From Cyclobacteriaceae bacterium (GTDB lineage: Bacteria > Bacteroidota > Bacteroidia > Cytophagales > Cyclobacteriaceae): DNA of 8,208 bases. Under the pieces are notes generated by a model that worked only from the letters and a program-made list of their open reading frames with translations, made no database searches and had not been told where the DNA came from. The stretch lies in contig JANYKP010000321.1 of NCBI GenBank assembly GCA_025358195.1, positions 1 to 8,208 of the forward strand. The letters are read 5' to 3'. Within the stretch, counting starts at the first letter, position 1. The number at the start of each line of letters is the position of its first letter. The translations under genes were made by a program, and so were the position numbers. This document shows, piece by piece, positions 1 through 6,576 of the stretch.

Positions 1-1039
1 GGCTCTGACCATGACGGAAGAAGAAAAGGATGAAATTTATTACAGTCTTGGGCTCGCTTATCAGAGCAAAGAGGATTTTGATCAGGCAATTGAATGTTAC
101 AAGAAATCCGTAGAAGAGAATCTCAACCATGAGGGATCACTTTACGAACTGGCCTACTGCCTCGATATTGTCGGTCAACTTGAAAACAGCCTTTCTTATT
201 ATAAGAAATTTATTGACGAAGATCCTTTCTCAGCACCTGCCTGGTATAATCTGGGCATTGTATGTAATAAACTCGAACGTTATGAGGAGGCCATTGAGGC
301 CTATGAATATGCAATAGCGCTGGACGATAATTTTGCTTCTGCCTGGTTTAACATGGGCAACTCGTTCATGAACATGCTGGAGTTTTCCAAAGCACTGGAC
401 GGCTTTCGTAAAACGATTGACATCGAAGGGCCGAGCCCTGAAGTCTATTGCTGCATCGGGGCAGCCTATGAAGGGCTTGAGCAATACGACCAAGGTTTGA
501 AATATTTTCAGAAATCTACCAAACTCGACTCCATGTATGACGAGGCGTGGTTTGGTGCGGGTAGCTGCCTTGAAAAGCAGGAGAAGTGGTACCAGGCACT
601 TCATTTTTTTAATAAGGCCGTTAAACTCAATGCGCAAAACGCCGACTACTGGAAAGCGGCCGCTCATGCTGAGTTTAAAATCGGTAACACCATTTCGAGC
701 ATTAGCGCCTATGAAGAAGCAAGTCACCTAGGACCAGAGGACAAGGAGATTTGGTTGAACTGGTCATTTATTTATTACGACCGTGGTGAACATGAAAAGG
801 CAGTAGAGGTGATATTGCAGGGCATGTCCGAGATTCCCGATGAGCCCGAATTTTTTTACCGTATAGCCGTCTATCTGATAGAAGCAGGCAAATTCAAAGA
901 GGCCTTCAACTATTTGGAAAATGGTTTAATTTTGAATTTTGAAGGACACACCGTCCTCTTTGATTTTTTTCAAAAGCCTGAAACCCAAAAGGCGCTGTAC
1001 AAGATCATCGACCAATTTAGAAAAGATAACCCCTCATGA
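1..1039 (+). CDS. Tetratricopeptide repeat (TPR) protein, 5'-truncated by the window edge
   Basis: The visible part is almost entirely TPR helix pairs, about nine 34-residue units. Counting from the first in-window ATG (base 11) they begin near residues 7, 41, 75, 109, 143, 177, 211, 245 and 279. The cleanest is APAWYNLGIVCNKLERYEEA near 75-94, with the usual W/Y-N-L-G and A-E-A-Y spacing. TPRs form superhelical scaffolds for protein-protein contacts; no catalytic domain, signal peptide or membrane segment is visible, so it is probably a cytoplasmic adaptor with unknown partners. The frame is open to the left edge (codons for A-L-T precede the ATG), no ribosome binding site precedes that ATG, and it falls just before a TPR helix, so the true start is almost certainly outside the window. 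The stop overlaps the next start as ATGA, which suggests translational coupling to the ComA-family gene. The TPR call is firm; the function is unknown. Confidence 0.9.
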   Translation, partial: ALTMTEEEKDEIYYSLGLAYQSKEDFDQAIECYKKSVEENLNHEGSLYELAYCLDIVGQLENSLSYYKKFIDEDPFSAPAWYNLGIVCNKLERYEEAIEAYEYAIALDDNFASAWFNMGNSFMNMLEFSKALDGFRKTIDIEGPSPEVYCCIGAAYEGLEQYDQGLKYFQKSTKLDSMYDEAWFGAGSCLEKQEKWYQALHFFNKAVKLNAQNADYWKAAAHAEFKIGNTISSISAYEEASHLGPEDKEIWLNWSFIYYDRGEHEKAVEVILQGMSEIPDEPEFFYRIAVYLIEAGKFKEAFNYLENGLILNFEGHTVLFDFFQKPETQKALYKIIDQFRKDNPS

Positions 1040-1839
1040 ATTACATTTTGAAGAATCTTCCTGAGCGCACCGTCAAGCCCAGGCAAATAGGGTATACGAT
1101 GGCCATGGACAAAGGCTTGGGCGTTCGCCAAACGGAGGACTTTGTGGCGACCTGCGCGGATCATGTTGATATCGTTAAACTCGGATGGGCTACTTCGTTT
1201 GTGACCCCTAATCTCCAAGAGAAACTGGATGTCTATAAAGATGCGGGAATCCCTGTTTACTTTGGGGGCACGTTGTTTGAAGCATTCATCATTCGTGACC
1301 AATTTGATGACTATCGCAAGCTGCTGGATAAGTATGATATCAAATTTGCGGAAGTATCGGATGGCTCCATTGACCTGGATCACGACAAAAAGTGCGATTA
1401 CATCAAACAGCTGAAGGACCAGGTTACGGTATTGTCCGAAGTTGGGTCCAAGGATGCAGATAAGATTATCCCGCCTTACAAGTGGATTGAATTGATGCAA
1501 CGGGAATTGGAAGCGGGCGCCTGGAAAGTAATTGGTGAAGCACGGGAAGGTGGAAACGTAGGACTTTTCCGGTCAAGCGGTGAAGTACGCTCGGGTCTGG
1601 TCCAAGAGATTTTGACAAAAATTCCTTTCGAAAAAATTATTTGGGAAGCCCCTCAGAAAGCACAACAAGTCTGGTTTATTAAACTGCTGGGCGCTAACGT
1701 GAACCTGGGCAACATCGCGCCGGAAGAGATAATACCCTTAGAAACCATCCGCCTTGGGCTTCGCGGTGATACCTTCCTACATTTTCTCGGGCTGGAGCGA
1801 AAGCGTGATAACGGCGCTCCGCCATTTCAAAATGATTAG
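1036..1839 (+). CDS. comA: Phosphosulfolactate synthase family protein (ComA-like)
   Basis: This 267-residue protein matches the (2R)-phospho-3-sulfolactate synthase family, a TIM-barrel enzyme that adds sulfite to phosphoenolpyruvate. In methanogens this is the first step to coenzyme M; the bacterial family also includes the Bacillus YitD type. Family-like segments occur in order: DIVKLGWATS (45-54), YFGGTLFE (75-82), FAEVSDGSI (104-112), VLSEVGSK (132-139), GEAREGGNVG (167-176), IIWEAPQKAQQ (201-211) and GANVNLGNI (219-227). The length is normal for the family and no segment is missing. The ATG lies inside the stop of the TPR gene (ATGA), so the two are probably translationally coupled. No comB phosphatase or comC dehydrogenase partner is visible nearby, and a Bacteroidota cell would not be expected to make coenzyme M. 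The product may be a sulfonate metabolite such as sulfolactate, or the enzyme may have another substrate. The family call is confident; the exact reaction is inferred. Confidence 0.88.
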   Translation: MNYILKNLPERTVKPRQIGYTMAMDKGLGVRQTEDFVATCADHVDIVKLGWATSFVTPNLQEKLDVYKDAGIPVYFGGTLFEAFIIRDQFDDYRKLLDKYDIKFAEVSDGSIDLDHDKKCDYIKQLKDQVTVLSEVGSKDADKIIPPYKWIELMQRELEAGAWKVIGEAREGGNVGLFRSSGEVRSGLVQEILTKIPFEKIIWEAPQKAQQVWFIKLLGANVNLGNIAPEEIIPLETIRLGLRGDTFLHFLGLERKRDNGAPPFQND

Positions 1840-1895
1840 GGACCTCTGAATCCAGGTTCCTGTAACGCGTATTACTAGTTTAAAAAAAAATTAAC

Positions 1896-2834
1896 TTGAG
1901 AAGACCGAAAGATTATCTGTTGCTGTATCTGAAAGGCGTGAGCATGGGTGCTGCGGACGTAATACCTGGGGTCTCTGGCGGGACAGTCGCCTTCATTACA
2001 GGAATATACGAGGAACTCATTAACTCTATAAAAGCGATCGATCTGGATGCGTTCCGCCTCTTGTTTTCATTTAAACTTCCCACGTTTTGGAAAAAAATAA
2101 ACGGAAATTTTCTGATTTGTGTATTGGCCGGCATCGTTACGAGTCTTCTATCCCTTTCTAAACTCATGACGTACCTGCTGGAACACCATCCCATTTCCAT
2201 TTGGTCATTCTTTTTTGGCCTGATCCTCGTGTCATCGCCCCTCATCCTGCGCGATATAAAAACATGGAATTTTATGACGGCACTCTCATTCCTGGTGGGC
2301 ATCGTGCTGGCCTACCTCATTACAGTCATGTCCCCAACCGAAACGCCCACCAATCTTTTCTTTATCTTTTTTTGCGGAGCGCTCGCAATATGTGCCATGA
2401 TCTTGCCCGGGATTTCAGGTGCGTTTATTCTTTTGCTGATCGGCAAATACGAATACATGATCACAGCACTTATTAATTTTGATCTTCCCGTTATCTTTAT
2501 TTTTGTTCTTGGCTGTTTTCTTGGCTTAGTAGGCTTCTCACACGTCCTGAGCTGGATCCTGACACATTACCGGTTCCCAACGCTGGCCTTACTGGCTGGC
2601 TTTATGATTGGTTCATTAAATAAAGTTTGGCCTTGGAAAAAAATAATCGCTTTTCGACTCGACCATGAAGGCATCCAAGTACCCGCTTTTGATGAGAGCG
2701 TGTGGCCCGGGCGATACTTCGAGTATAGCGGCAAGGACCCACAATTATTTCATGCTATTCTGTTTGCAGCTGTCGGCATTTTCCTGGTGGTGGCGATTGA
2801 GAAAACGGCTTCCTACTTAAAATCAAAAAATTGA
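1896..2834 (+). CDS. popT: DUF368 membrane protein, polyprenyl-phosphate transporter (PopT family)
   Basis: This 312-residue, strongly hydrophobic protein belongs to the DUF368 family, members of which have been shown to be undecaprenyl-phosphate translocases that return the lipid carrier for cell wall and glycan export to the inner leaflet. The family signature is GAADVIPGVSGGT (18-30). A second related copy, ICAMILPGISGAF (165-177), is followed by LLLIGKYEYM, which parallels AFITGIYEEL after the first. This internal duplication fits two related halves of a transporter. Hydrophobic segments lie near 72-95, 101-118, 125-145, 152-182, 197-218, 227-242 and 284-301. The start is TTG: an in-frame TAA lies at 1881-1883, no ATG lies between it and 1896, and the first internal ATG (1944) would remove conserved N-terminal residues. 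It starts 56 bp after the ComA-family gene and ends 4 bp before aroE. Transport of undecaprenyl phosphate in this organism is inferred from the family. Confidence 0.88.
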   Translation: MRRPKDYLLLYLKGVSMGAADVIPGVSGGTVAFITGIYEELINSIKAIDLDAFRLLFSFKLPTFWKKINGNFLICVLAGIVTSLLSLSKLMTYLLEHHPISIWSFFFGLILVSSPLILRDIKTWNFMTALSFLVGIVLAYLITVMSPTETPTNLFFIFFCGALAICAMILPGISGAFILLLIGKYEYMITALINFDLPVIFIFVLGCFLGLVGFSHVLSWILTHYRFPTLALLAGFMIGSLNKVWPWKKIIAFRLDHEGIQVPAFDESVWPGRYFEYSGKDPQLFHAILFAAVGIFLVVAIEKTASYLKSKN

Positions 2835-2838
2835 CTAC

Positions 2839-3582
2839 ATGGAAAAAAAATTTGGCTTAATCGGATCTACTGTAAGTCACTCACTTTCAAAAGCTTATTT
2901 TGATGAAAAATTCTTTAACGAAGGTTTGCGCGACTATCATTACGATCTTTACCCACTTAAAAATGTAGACGAACTGAAAACGCTGCTTAAAGAAAACCCG
3001 GATCTGTACGGGTTAAACGTGACCATTCCTTACAAGGAACAAGTATTAAAATTCCTGAGCGATATTGACCCCTTTGCGAAATCCATCGGCGCAGTGAATG
3101 TTATTAAGATTATGAATGGCAAATTAAAGGGATTCAATACGGACAGCGATGCCTTCCTGGAATCGGTAGCCAAATGGTTTCCAAACACGGAAGGTTCCAA
3201 GGCGCTTATTCTTGGCACGGGAGGATCTTCCAAAGCCGTGCAATTCGCTCTCAAAAAATTGAACATCGCCTTCAAACTGGTCTCACGCGAGAAAACACTT
3301 GGCGATTATACGTATCAAGACCTTGAGAAAAACCCAACAATCATTTCAACATCCAATCTCATCATTAACACCACTCCGCTCGGAATGACTCCTGACATGA
3401 ATGCAATGCCGCCCATCGATTACGAATTGCTTGGACCCACTCATTTTGTGTACGATCTAATCTATAATCCAGCCCGCACCAAATTTTTACAGAAAGCGGA
3501 GATGCGGGGAACAACCATCAAAAATGGTCTGGAGATGCTGCACATCCAGGCTGAAAAAGCGTGGGTCATTTGGAATAATTGA
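2839..3582 (+). CDS. aroE: Shikimate dehydrogenase (NADP+)
   Basis: AroE reduces 3-dehydroshikimate to shikimate with NADPH, the fourth step of the shikimate pathway to chorismate and aromatic amino acids; it is cytoplasmic. The 247-residue protein is full length, though at the short end of the family. Visible motifs are GLIGSTVSHSLSKAY (6-20) with shikimate-contacting serines at about 15 and 17, GLNVTIPYKEQV (58-69) with the catalytic lysine at 66, GAVNVI (84-89), GFNTDSDAF (98-106) with the catalytic aspartate at 102, the Rossmann loop GTGGSSKAV (126-134), NTTPLGM (177-183), DLIYNPARTKFL (206-217) and NGLEMLHIQAEKAW (229-242) with the substrate-contacting glutamine near 237. After the Rossmann loop the cofactor-clamp position reads SRE (149-151) where E. 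coli has NRT; the arginine expected to contact the NADP 2'-phosphate is kept. The ATG lies 4 bp after the DUF368 stop, so the two genes almost certainly share a transcript. Confidence 0.96.
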   Translation: MEKKFGLIGSTVSHSLSKAYFDEKFFNEGLRDYHYDLYPLKNVDELKTLLKENPDLYGLNVTIPYKEQVLKFLSDIDPFAKSIGAVNVIKIMNGKLKGFNTDSDAFLESVAKWFPNTEGSKALILGTGGSSKAVQFALKKLNIAFKLVSREKTLGDYTYQDLEKNPTIISTSNLIINTTPLGMTPDMNAMPPIDYELLGPTHFVYDLIYNPARTKFLQKAEMRGTTIKNGLEMLHIQAEKAWVIWNN

Positions 3583-3625
3583 TCCCAAATTCAGGTACCC
3601 CTTAATCGTTCAGCCCTCCTTCTTA

Positions 3626-3649
3626 GTTCCCAAATCTGTAATTTGGAAC
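3626..3649 (+). other. Imperfect hairpin between aroE and uvrB
   Basis: The arms GTTCC-AAAT and ATTTGGAAC pair over 9 bp, with one bulged C at 3631 and a 5-base loop (3636-3640). No T-tract follows on the plus strand, so it is not a classical intrinsic terminator. It could still mark the 3' end of the aroE transcript or act in the uvrB leader. Its right arm overlaps the repeat element at 3637-3662, so it may only be a by-product of that repeat. Confidence 0.35.
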
Positions 3650-3662
3650 GTGTAATCTGTAA
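3637..3662 (+). repeat. TGTAATCTG-word intergenic repeat, copy upstream of uvrB
   Basis: This 26-base element reads TGTAATTTGGAACG followed by TGTAATCTGTAA. It matches 23 of 26 bases of an element upstream of the mocR-type gene (8025-8050, minus strand). Both copies point in the same direction relative to their gene and stop 7 and 14 bases before the start codon. The element is built from the degenerate word TGTAATCTG. It lies outside the conserved uvrB reading frame, so it is intergenic rather than coding. Its function is unknown; it may be one copy of a dispersed genomic repeat or sit within the leader. Confidence 0.6.
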
Positions 3663-3669
3663 TCTTACT

Positions 3670-5700
3670 ATGGATTTTCAAATAATCAGCGACTACGAGC
3701 CCACCGGCGACCAACCCGAAGCAATCAAGAAATTAGTAAACGGACTTGAAGAAGGTGACGTACACCAGACACTTCTGGGTGTGACGGGGTCAGGAAAAAC
3801 TTTTACCATCGCCAATGTGATCGCCCAAGTCAACCGACCTACCCTGGTACTGAGTCACAACAAGACGCTTGCCGCCCAGTTATTCGGCGAATTCAAACAA
3901 TTTTTTCCTCAGAACGCTGTTGAATTTTTTATTTCGTATTACGATTACTACCAGCCCGAGGCTTATATCCCTTCTTCCAATCTGTACATCGAGAAAGACT
4001 TGTCCATCAACGAAGAAATCGAAAAGCTGCGGCTCAGTGCCACTTCTTCGTTGCTAACGGGCCGCAGGGATGTGATCGTCGTAGCATCGGTGTCCTGCAT
4101 TTATGGTATCGGAAATCCGGATGAGTTTGGAAAAAATCGGATTCAGTTGAAAGTGGGTGAGCTGATCCCACGAAACCGCCTCTTGTTTTCGCTGGTGGAT
4201 ATTCTGTACAGCCGAACTGACGCCGATTTTAGAAGAAGTACATTCCGGGTGAAGGGCGATACCGTGGACGTTTTTCTGGCGTATGCTGATTACGCAGTCC
4301 GGATTTATTTTTTTGGCGATGAAATTGAATCGCTGCAACGGATCGACCCGGTGTCCGGAAAGAAAATTTCTGATGAAAAGATGGTAACAATCTTTCCTGC
4401 GAATCTTTTTGTGACAGGAAAAGAATCGCTCCATCTGGCAATCCGTGAAATCCAGGATGATATGATGCTGCAGGTGCAGATGTTTGAAATGGAAAAACGT
4501 CACCTCGAAGCCAAACGTCTCAAAGAACGCACCGAATTCGACCTTGAGATGATGCGTGAGTTAGGGTATTGCAGCGGCATCGAAAACTATTCACGGTATT
4601 TTGACCGAAGAAAGGCCGGAGACCGCCCCTTCTGCCTCATCGATTATTTTCCGGATGATTTCCTGATGGTCATTGATGAAAGTCATGTGAGTGTGCCGCA
4701 AGTACGCGCGATGTGGGGAGGCGACCGCTCCAGAAAAGCAAACCTGGTCGATTATGGCTTTCGACTCCCTTCCGCCATGGACAACCGTCCGTTAACATTC
4801 AACGAGTTCGAAACCATGGTAACACAAGTGATCTATGTGAGTGCCACGCCGAGCGAATACGAGTTGCGAAAATCCGAGGGAGTGGTGGTCGAGCAAATCA
4901 TCCGTCCCACGGGTTTGCTGGATCCCGTCATTGACGTACGGCCCAGCAAAAATCAGATCGACGATTTGCTGGAAGAAATTGACGAGCGCGTGAAGAAGAA
5001 AGAACGCGTGCTGGTAACAACGCTCACCAAGCGGATGGCGGAAGAGTTGACGAAATTTTTGGAGCGCGCTTCCGTGAAGTGTCGGTACATTCACTCAGAA
5101 GTCGCTACACTGGACCGCGTAGAGATACTTCGTGAACTACGCCTCGGCATTTTTGATGTGCTCGTGGGTGTCAACCTGCTGCGGGAAGGTCTGGACTTGC
5201 CCGAAGTTTCACTCGTAACGATACTCGACGCAGATAAAGAAGGGTTTCTTCGCAACCAGCGATCCCTGGTGCAAACCATCGGACGCGCAGCCCGCAATGT
5301 GAACGGCCGCGTGATCATGTATGCCGACAGGATTACGGAGTCCATGAAGCAAGCCATTGACGAGACCGATCGCAGAAGAAAAATTCAACTGGACTATAAT
5401 ATCGCCAACGGCATTACACCCCAAACAATTTTGCGCTCGAAGGATTCGATCCTGGGACAAACGAAAGTGGCCGACTCCAAAAAGACAGCAAAGAAATATT
5501 ATGTGGAAGACGAAGAAAAATCACTGGCTGCCGATCCAGTGGTGGCTTATCTCAGCAAGGAAGAATTAGTCAAGATGGCCGATCAAACCCGAAGGGCGAT
5601 GGAAAAGGCAGCAAAGGAATTGGAGTTTATGGATGCTGCCAGGTTGCGGGATGAATATCTGGCTTTGCAGAAAATGATTGAGGATAGGAATAATCGGTAA
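3670..5700 (+). CDS. uvrB: UvrABC system protein B (excision repair helicase-like subunit)
   Basis: UvrB is the damage-verifying subunit of nucleotide excision repair: UvrA loads it, it inserts a beta-hairpin between the strands, and it recruits UvrC for incision. The 676-residue protein is complete. From the chosen ATG it shows Walker A GVTGSGKT (37-44), the tyrosine-rich beta-hairpin FISYYDYYQPEAYIPSSNLY (87-106), Walker B DESH (336-339), motif III VSATP (390-394), GLDLPE (507-512), the arginine-finger motif QTIGRAARN (535-543) and a C-terminal UVR motif (about 631-666) for UvrC contact. The open frame extends upstream to TTG 3643, but the extra residues fall in the repeat at 3637-3662, whereas MDFQIISDYEPTGDQPEAIK at ATG 3670 is a typical UvrB start. 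No Shine-Dalgarno sequence is seen, as is usual in this phylum. It is monocistronic in this window, with no uvrA or uvrC nearby. The last codons (N-N-R-stop) run into a TAATCGG tandem repeat. Confidence 0.98.
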   Translation: MDFQIISDYEPTGDQPEAIKKLVNGLEEGDVHQTLLGVTGSGKTFTIANVIAQVNRPTLVLSHNKTLAAQLFGEFKQFFPQNAVEFFISYYDYYQPEAYIPSSNLYIEKDLSINEEIEKLRLSATSSLLTGRRDVIVVASVSCIYGIGNPDEFGKNRIQLKVGELIPRNRLLFSLVDILYSRTDADFRRSTFRVKGDTVDVFLAYADYAVRIYFFGDEIESLQRIDPVSGKKISDEKMVTIFPANLFVTGKESLHLAIREIQDDMMLQVQMFEMEKRHLEAKRLKERTEFDLEMMRELGYCSGIENYSRYFDRRKAGDRPFCLIDYFPDDFLMVIDESHVSVPQVRAMWGGDRSRKANLVDYGFRLPSAMDNRPLTFNEFETMVTQVIYVSATPSEYELRKSEGVVVEQIIRPTGLLDPVIDVRPSKNQIDDLLEEIDERVKKKERVLVTTLTKRMAEELTKFLERASVKCRYIHSEVATLDRVEILRELRLGIFDVLVGVNLLREGLDLPEVSLVTILDADKEGFLRNQRSLVQTIGRAARNVNGRVIMYADRITESMKQAIDETDRRRKIQLDYNIANGITPQTILRSKDSILGQTKVADSKKTAKKYYVEDEEKSLAADPVVAYLSKEELVKMADQTRRAMEKAAKELEFMDAARLRDEYLALQKMIEDRNNR

Positions 5701-5711
5701 TCGGTAATCGA
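5691..5711 (+). repeat. Tandem heptamer repeat (TAATCGG x3) across the uvrB stop
   Basis: Two exact copies of TAATCGG (5691-5697, 5698-5704) are followed by a third with one change (TAATCGA, 5705-5711). The first copy encodes the last uvrB sense codons, and the TAA stop at 5698-5700 begins the second. Each unit carries a TAA, but because 7 is not a multiple of 3, gain or loss of a unit inside the coding part would alter the last residues and shift which TAA is used. The effect should be small because it follows the UVR motif. Confidence 0.75.
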
Positions 5712-5765
5712 TAAATTAAAATTATTGATGACATTCAACTCCTCATTGAACCCGAGCTTAGAAAT

Positions 5766-5793
5766 AAAAAAAGGAATTCCTAAATGGAATTCC
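5766..5793 (-). terminator. Intrinsic terminator of the superoxide dismutase gene
   Basis: Two copies of the palindrome GGAATTCC (5773-5780 and 5786-5793), separated by 5 bases (TAAAT), form an 8-bp perfect stem. On the minus strand the stem is followed directly by seven T (the A-run at 5766-5772) and then ATTTC, the classical rho-independent layout. It begins about 21 bases past the sodA stop. On the plus strand only CCATTTT follows the stem, so termination of uvrB from the other side is possible but weaker. The two identical palindromes could also pair within themselves, but the 8-bp stem is the favoured reading. Confidence 0.85.
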
Positions 5794-5814
5794 CCATTTT
5801 AAGAGCGAACACTT

Positions 5815-6414
5815 TCAGGCAAACCGCTTCGCCACTTCATTCCAATTCACGACATTCCACCATGCAGTACAGTAATCCGGTCGGCGGTTTTGATAATTCA
5901 AATAGTACGCGTGCTCCCACACATCCAATCCAAGAATGGGCGTTCCTTTTACTTCGGCAACATCCATCAGCGGATTGTCCTGGTTGGGCGTTGATGTAAT
6001 CGCCAACTTGCCGGAAGAATCTTTGATAAGCCAGGCCCACCCGGAGCCGAATCGCCCGGTAGCGGCCGTATTAAATTTCGTTTTGAATTCATCAAAAGTC
6101 CCAAAGGCCGAATTGATTGCATCAGCTAGCGAACCTTTGGGAGCGCCGCCTGCATTCGGAGCCATAATCGTCCAGAACAAGCTGTGGTTGTAATGACCGC
6201 CGCCATTGTTTCGCACCGGCATCGGAAATTTTGAAATATTCTTGCAAATCTCTTCGATGCTTTGGCTTTCTTCTGGTTTACCGGCCAAAGCATTATTGAG
6301 GTTGGTGACATAAGCATTGTGATGTTTACCATGATGGATCTCCATCGTGCGGGCATCAATATGCGGTTCGAGCGCATTGGCCGCGTACGGAAGTGCGGGA
6401 AGTGTAAAAGCCAT
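5815..6414 (-). CDS. sodA: Superoxide dismutase, Mn/Fe family (manganese-type signature)
   Basis: This enzyme converts superoxide to oxygen and hydrogen peroxide. The 199-residue protein has normal length and no signal peptide, so it is cytoplasmic. The four metal ligands are present: His27 in MEIHHGKHH (24-32), His77 in NNGGGHYNHSLFW (69-81), and Asp164 and His168 in LDVWEHAYY (163-171). The glycine-rich GGGH before the second ligand and Gln145 in PNQDNP (143-148) are typical of manganese enzymes rather than iron ones, but related Bacteroidota enzymes can use either metal, so cambialistic activity is possible. The open frame extends upstream to TTG 6441, but that codon lies inside a TATATTTG promoter element, and MAFTLPALPYAANALEP is the usual N-terminus, so ATG 6414 is chosen. 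A strong terminator follows the gene. A separate promoter and a 162-bp gap suggest it is expressed apart from the mocR-type gene upstream of it on the same strand. Confidence 0.96.
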   Translation of the reverse strand: MAFTLPALPYAANALEPHIDARTMEIHHGKHHNAYVTNLNNALAGKPEESQSIEEICKNISKFPMPVRNNGGGHYNHSLFWTIMAPNAGGAPKGSLADAINSAFGTFDEFKTKFNTAATGRFGSGWAWLIKDSSGKLAITSTPNQDNPLMDVAEVKGTPILGLDVWEHAYYLNYQNRRPDYCTAWWNVVNWNEVAKRFA

Positions 6415-6438
6415 AAGAGTTTTGTTTGTTTGGAATTT

Positions 6439-6446
6439 CAAATATA
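6439..6446 (-). promoter_or_regulatory. Bacteroidota-type -7 promoter element of sodA
   Basis: The minus strand reads TATATTTG, an exact match to the primary sigma -7 consensus TAnnTTTG of Bacteroidota. It sits 24 bases before the sodA ATG, which predicts a leader of roughly 15-20 bases. The -33 region has only a partial match (TTCTG, plus-strand bases 6464-6468) with a 17-base spacing. The element overlaps the alternative TTG start at 6441 and argues against it. No oxidative-stress operator is recognisable. Confidence 0.6.
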
Positions 6447-6493
6447 AGAACCTACTTCACGGTCAGAAAGGTTTTCAGAGGAAATGATTCAGG

Positions 6494-6574
6494 GTTGGGT
6501 GTTGGGTACTGGGTTCTGGCAGTGTCATGTAATGAGTAGATTGTGCCAGTCTGATTACCCGTACCCAGGACCCA
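6494..6574. repeat. TGGGT-word repeat forming a long imperfect hairpin
   Basis: The left arm TGGGTGTTGGGTAC (6496-6509) pairs with GTACCCAGGACCCA (6561-6574), 12 of 14 positions being Watson-Crick. After a bulged T, GGGT (6511-6514) pairs with ACCC (6557-6560). After a further internal loop, CTGGCA (6516-6521) pairs with TGCCAG (6544-6549) around a 22-base loop. On the minus strand the hairpin starts 2 bases after the mocR-type TAG stop, but no T-tract follows, so it is more like a REP-type palindromic element or an RNA 3'-end stabiliser than a canonical terminator. The left 30 bases (6494-6523) match 25 of 30 bases of a copy at 8086-8115 on the minus strand. Confidence 0.65.
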
Positions 6575-6576
6575 GC

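Noticed and set aside
230..727. 165-codon minus-strand frame inside the TPR gene
   Set aside because: It is wholly antisense to clear TPR repeats and its translation has no recognisable domain.
970..1500. 176-codon open frame on the minus strand opposite the TPR/ComA-family genes
   Set aside because: It lies antisense to two well-supported coding regions, resembles no family I recognise and crosses the ATGA junction; it is a shadow frame.
1840..1860. Small hairpin (GGACCT / AGGTTCC) after the ComA-family gene as a terminator
   Set aside because: The stem is short with a bulge, no T-tract follows it, and the gap to the next gene is small, so operon read-through is as likely.
1871..1886. TAGTTTAA before the DUF368 gene as a -7 promoter element
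   Set aside because: It misses the TTTG part of the TAnnTTTG consensus and has no -33 partner, so it is too weak to list.
3643..3669. Nine-residue N-terminal extension of UvrB from TTG
   Set aside because: The extra codons are made of the intergenic repeat, and the conserved UvrB start fits ATG 3670.
4054..4503. 149-codon minus-strand frame inside uvrB
   Set aside because: It is antisense to conserved UvrB sequence, with no recognisable protein features.
6415..6441. Nine-residue N-terminal extension of the superoxide dismutase from TTG
   Set aside because: The TTG lies within an exact TAnnTTTG promoter element, and the family N-terminus begins at ATG 6414.
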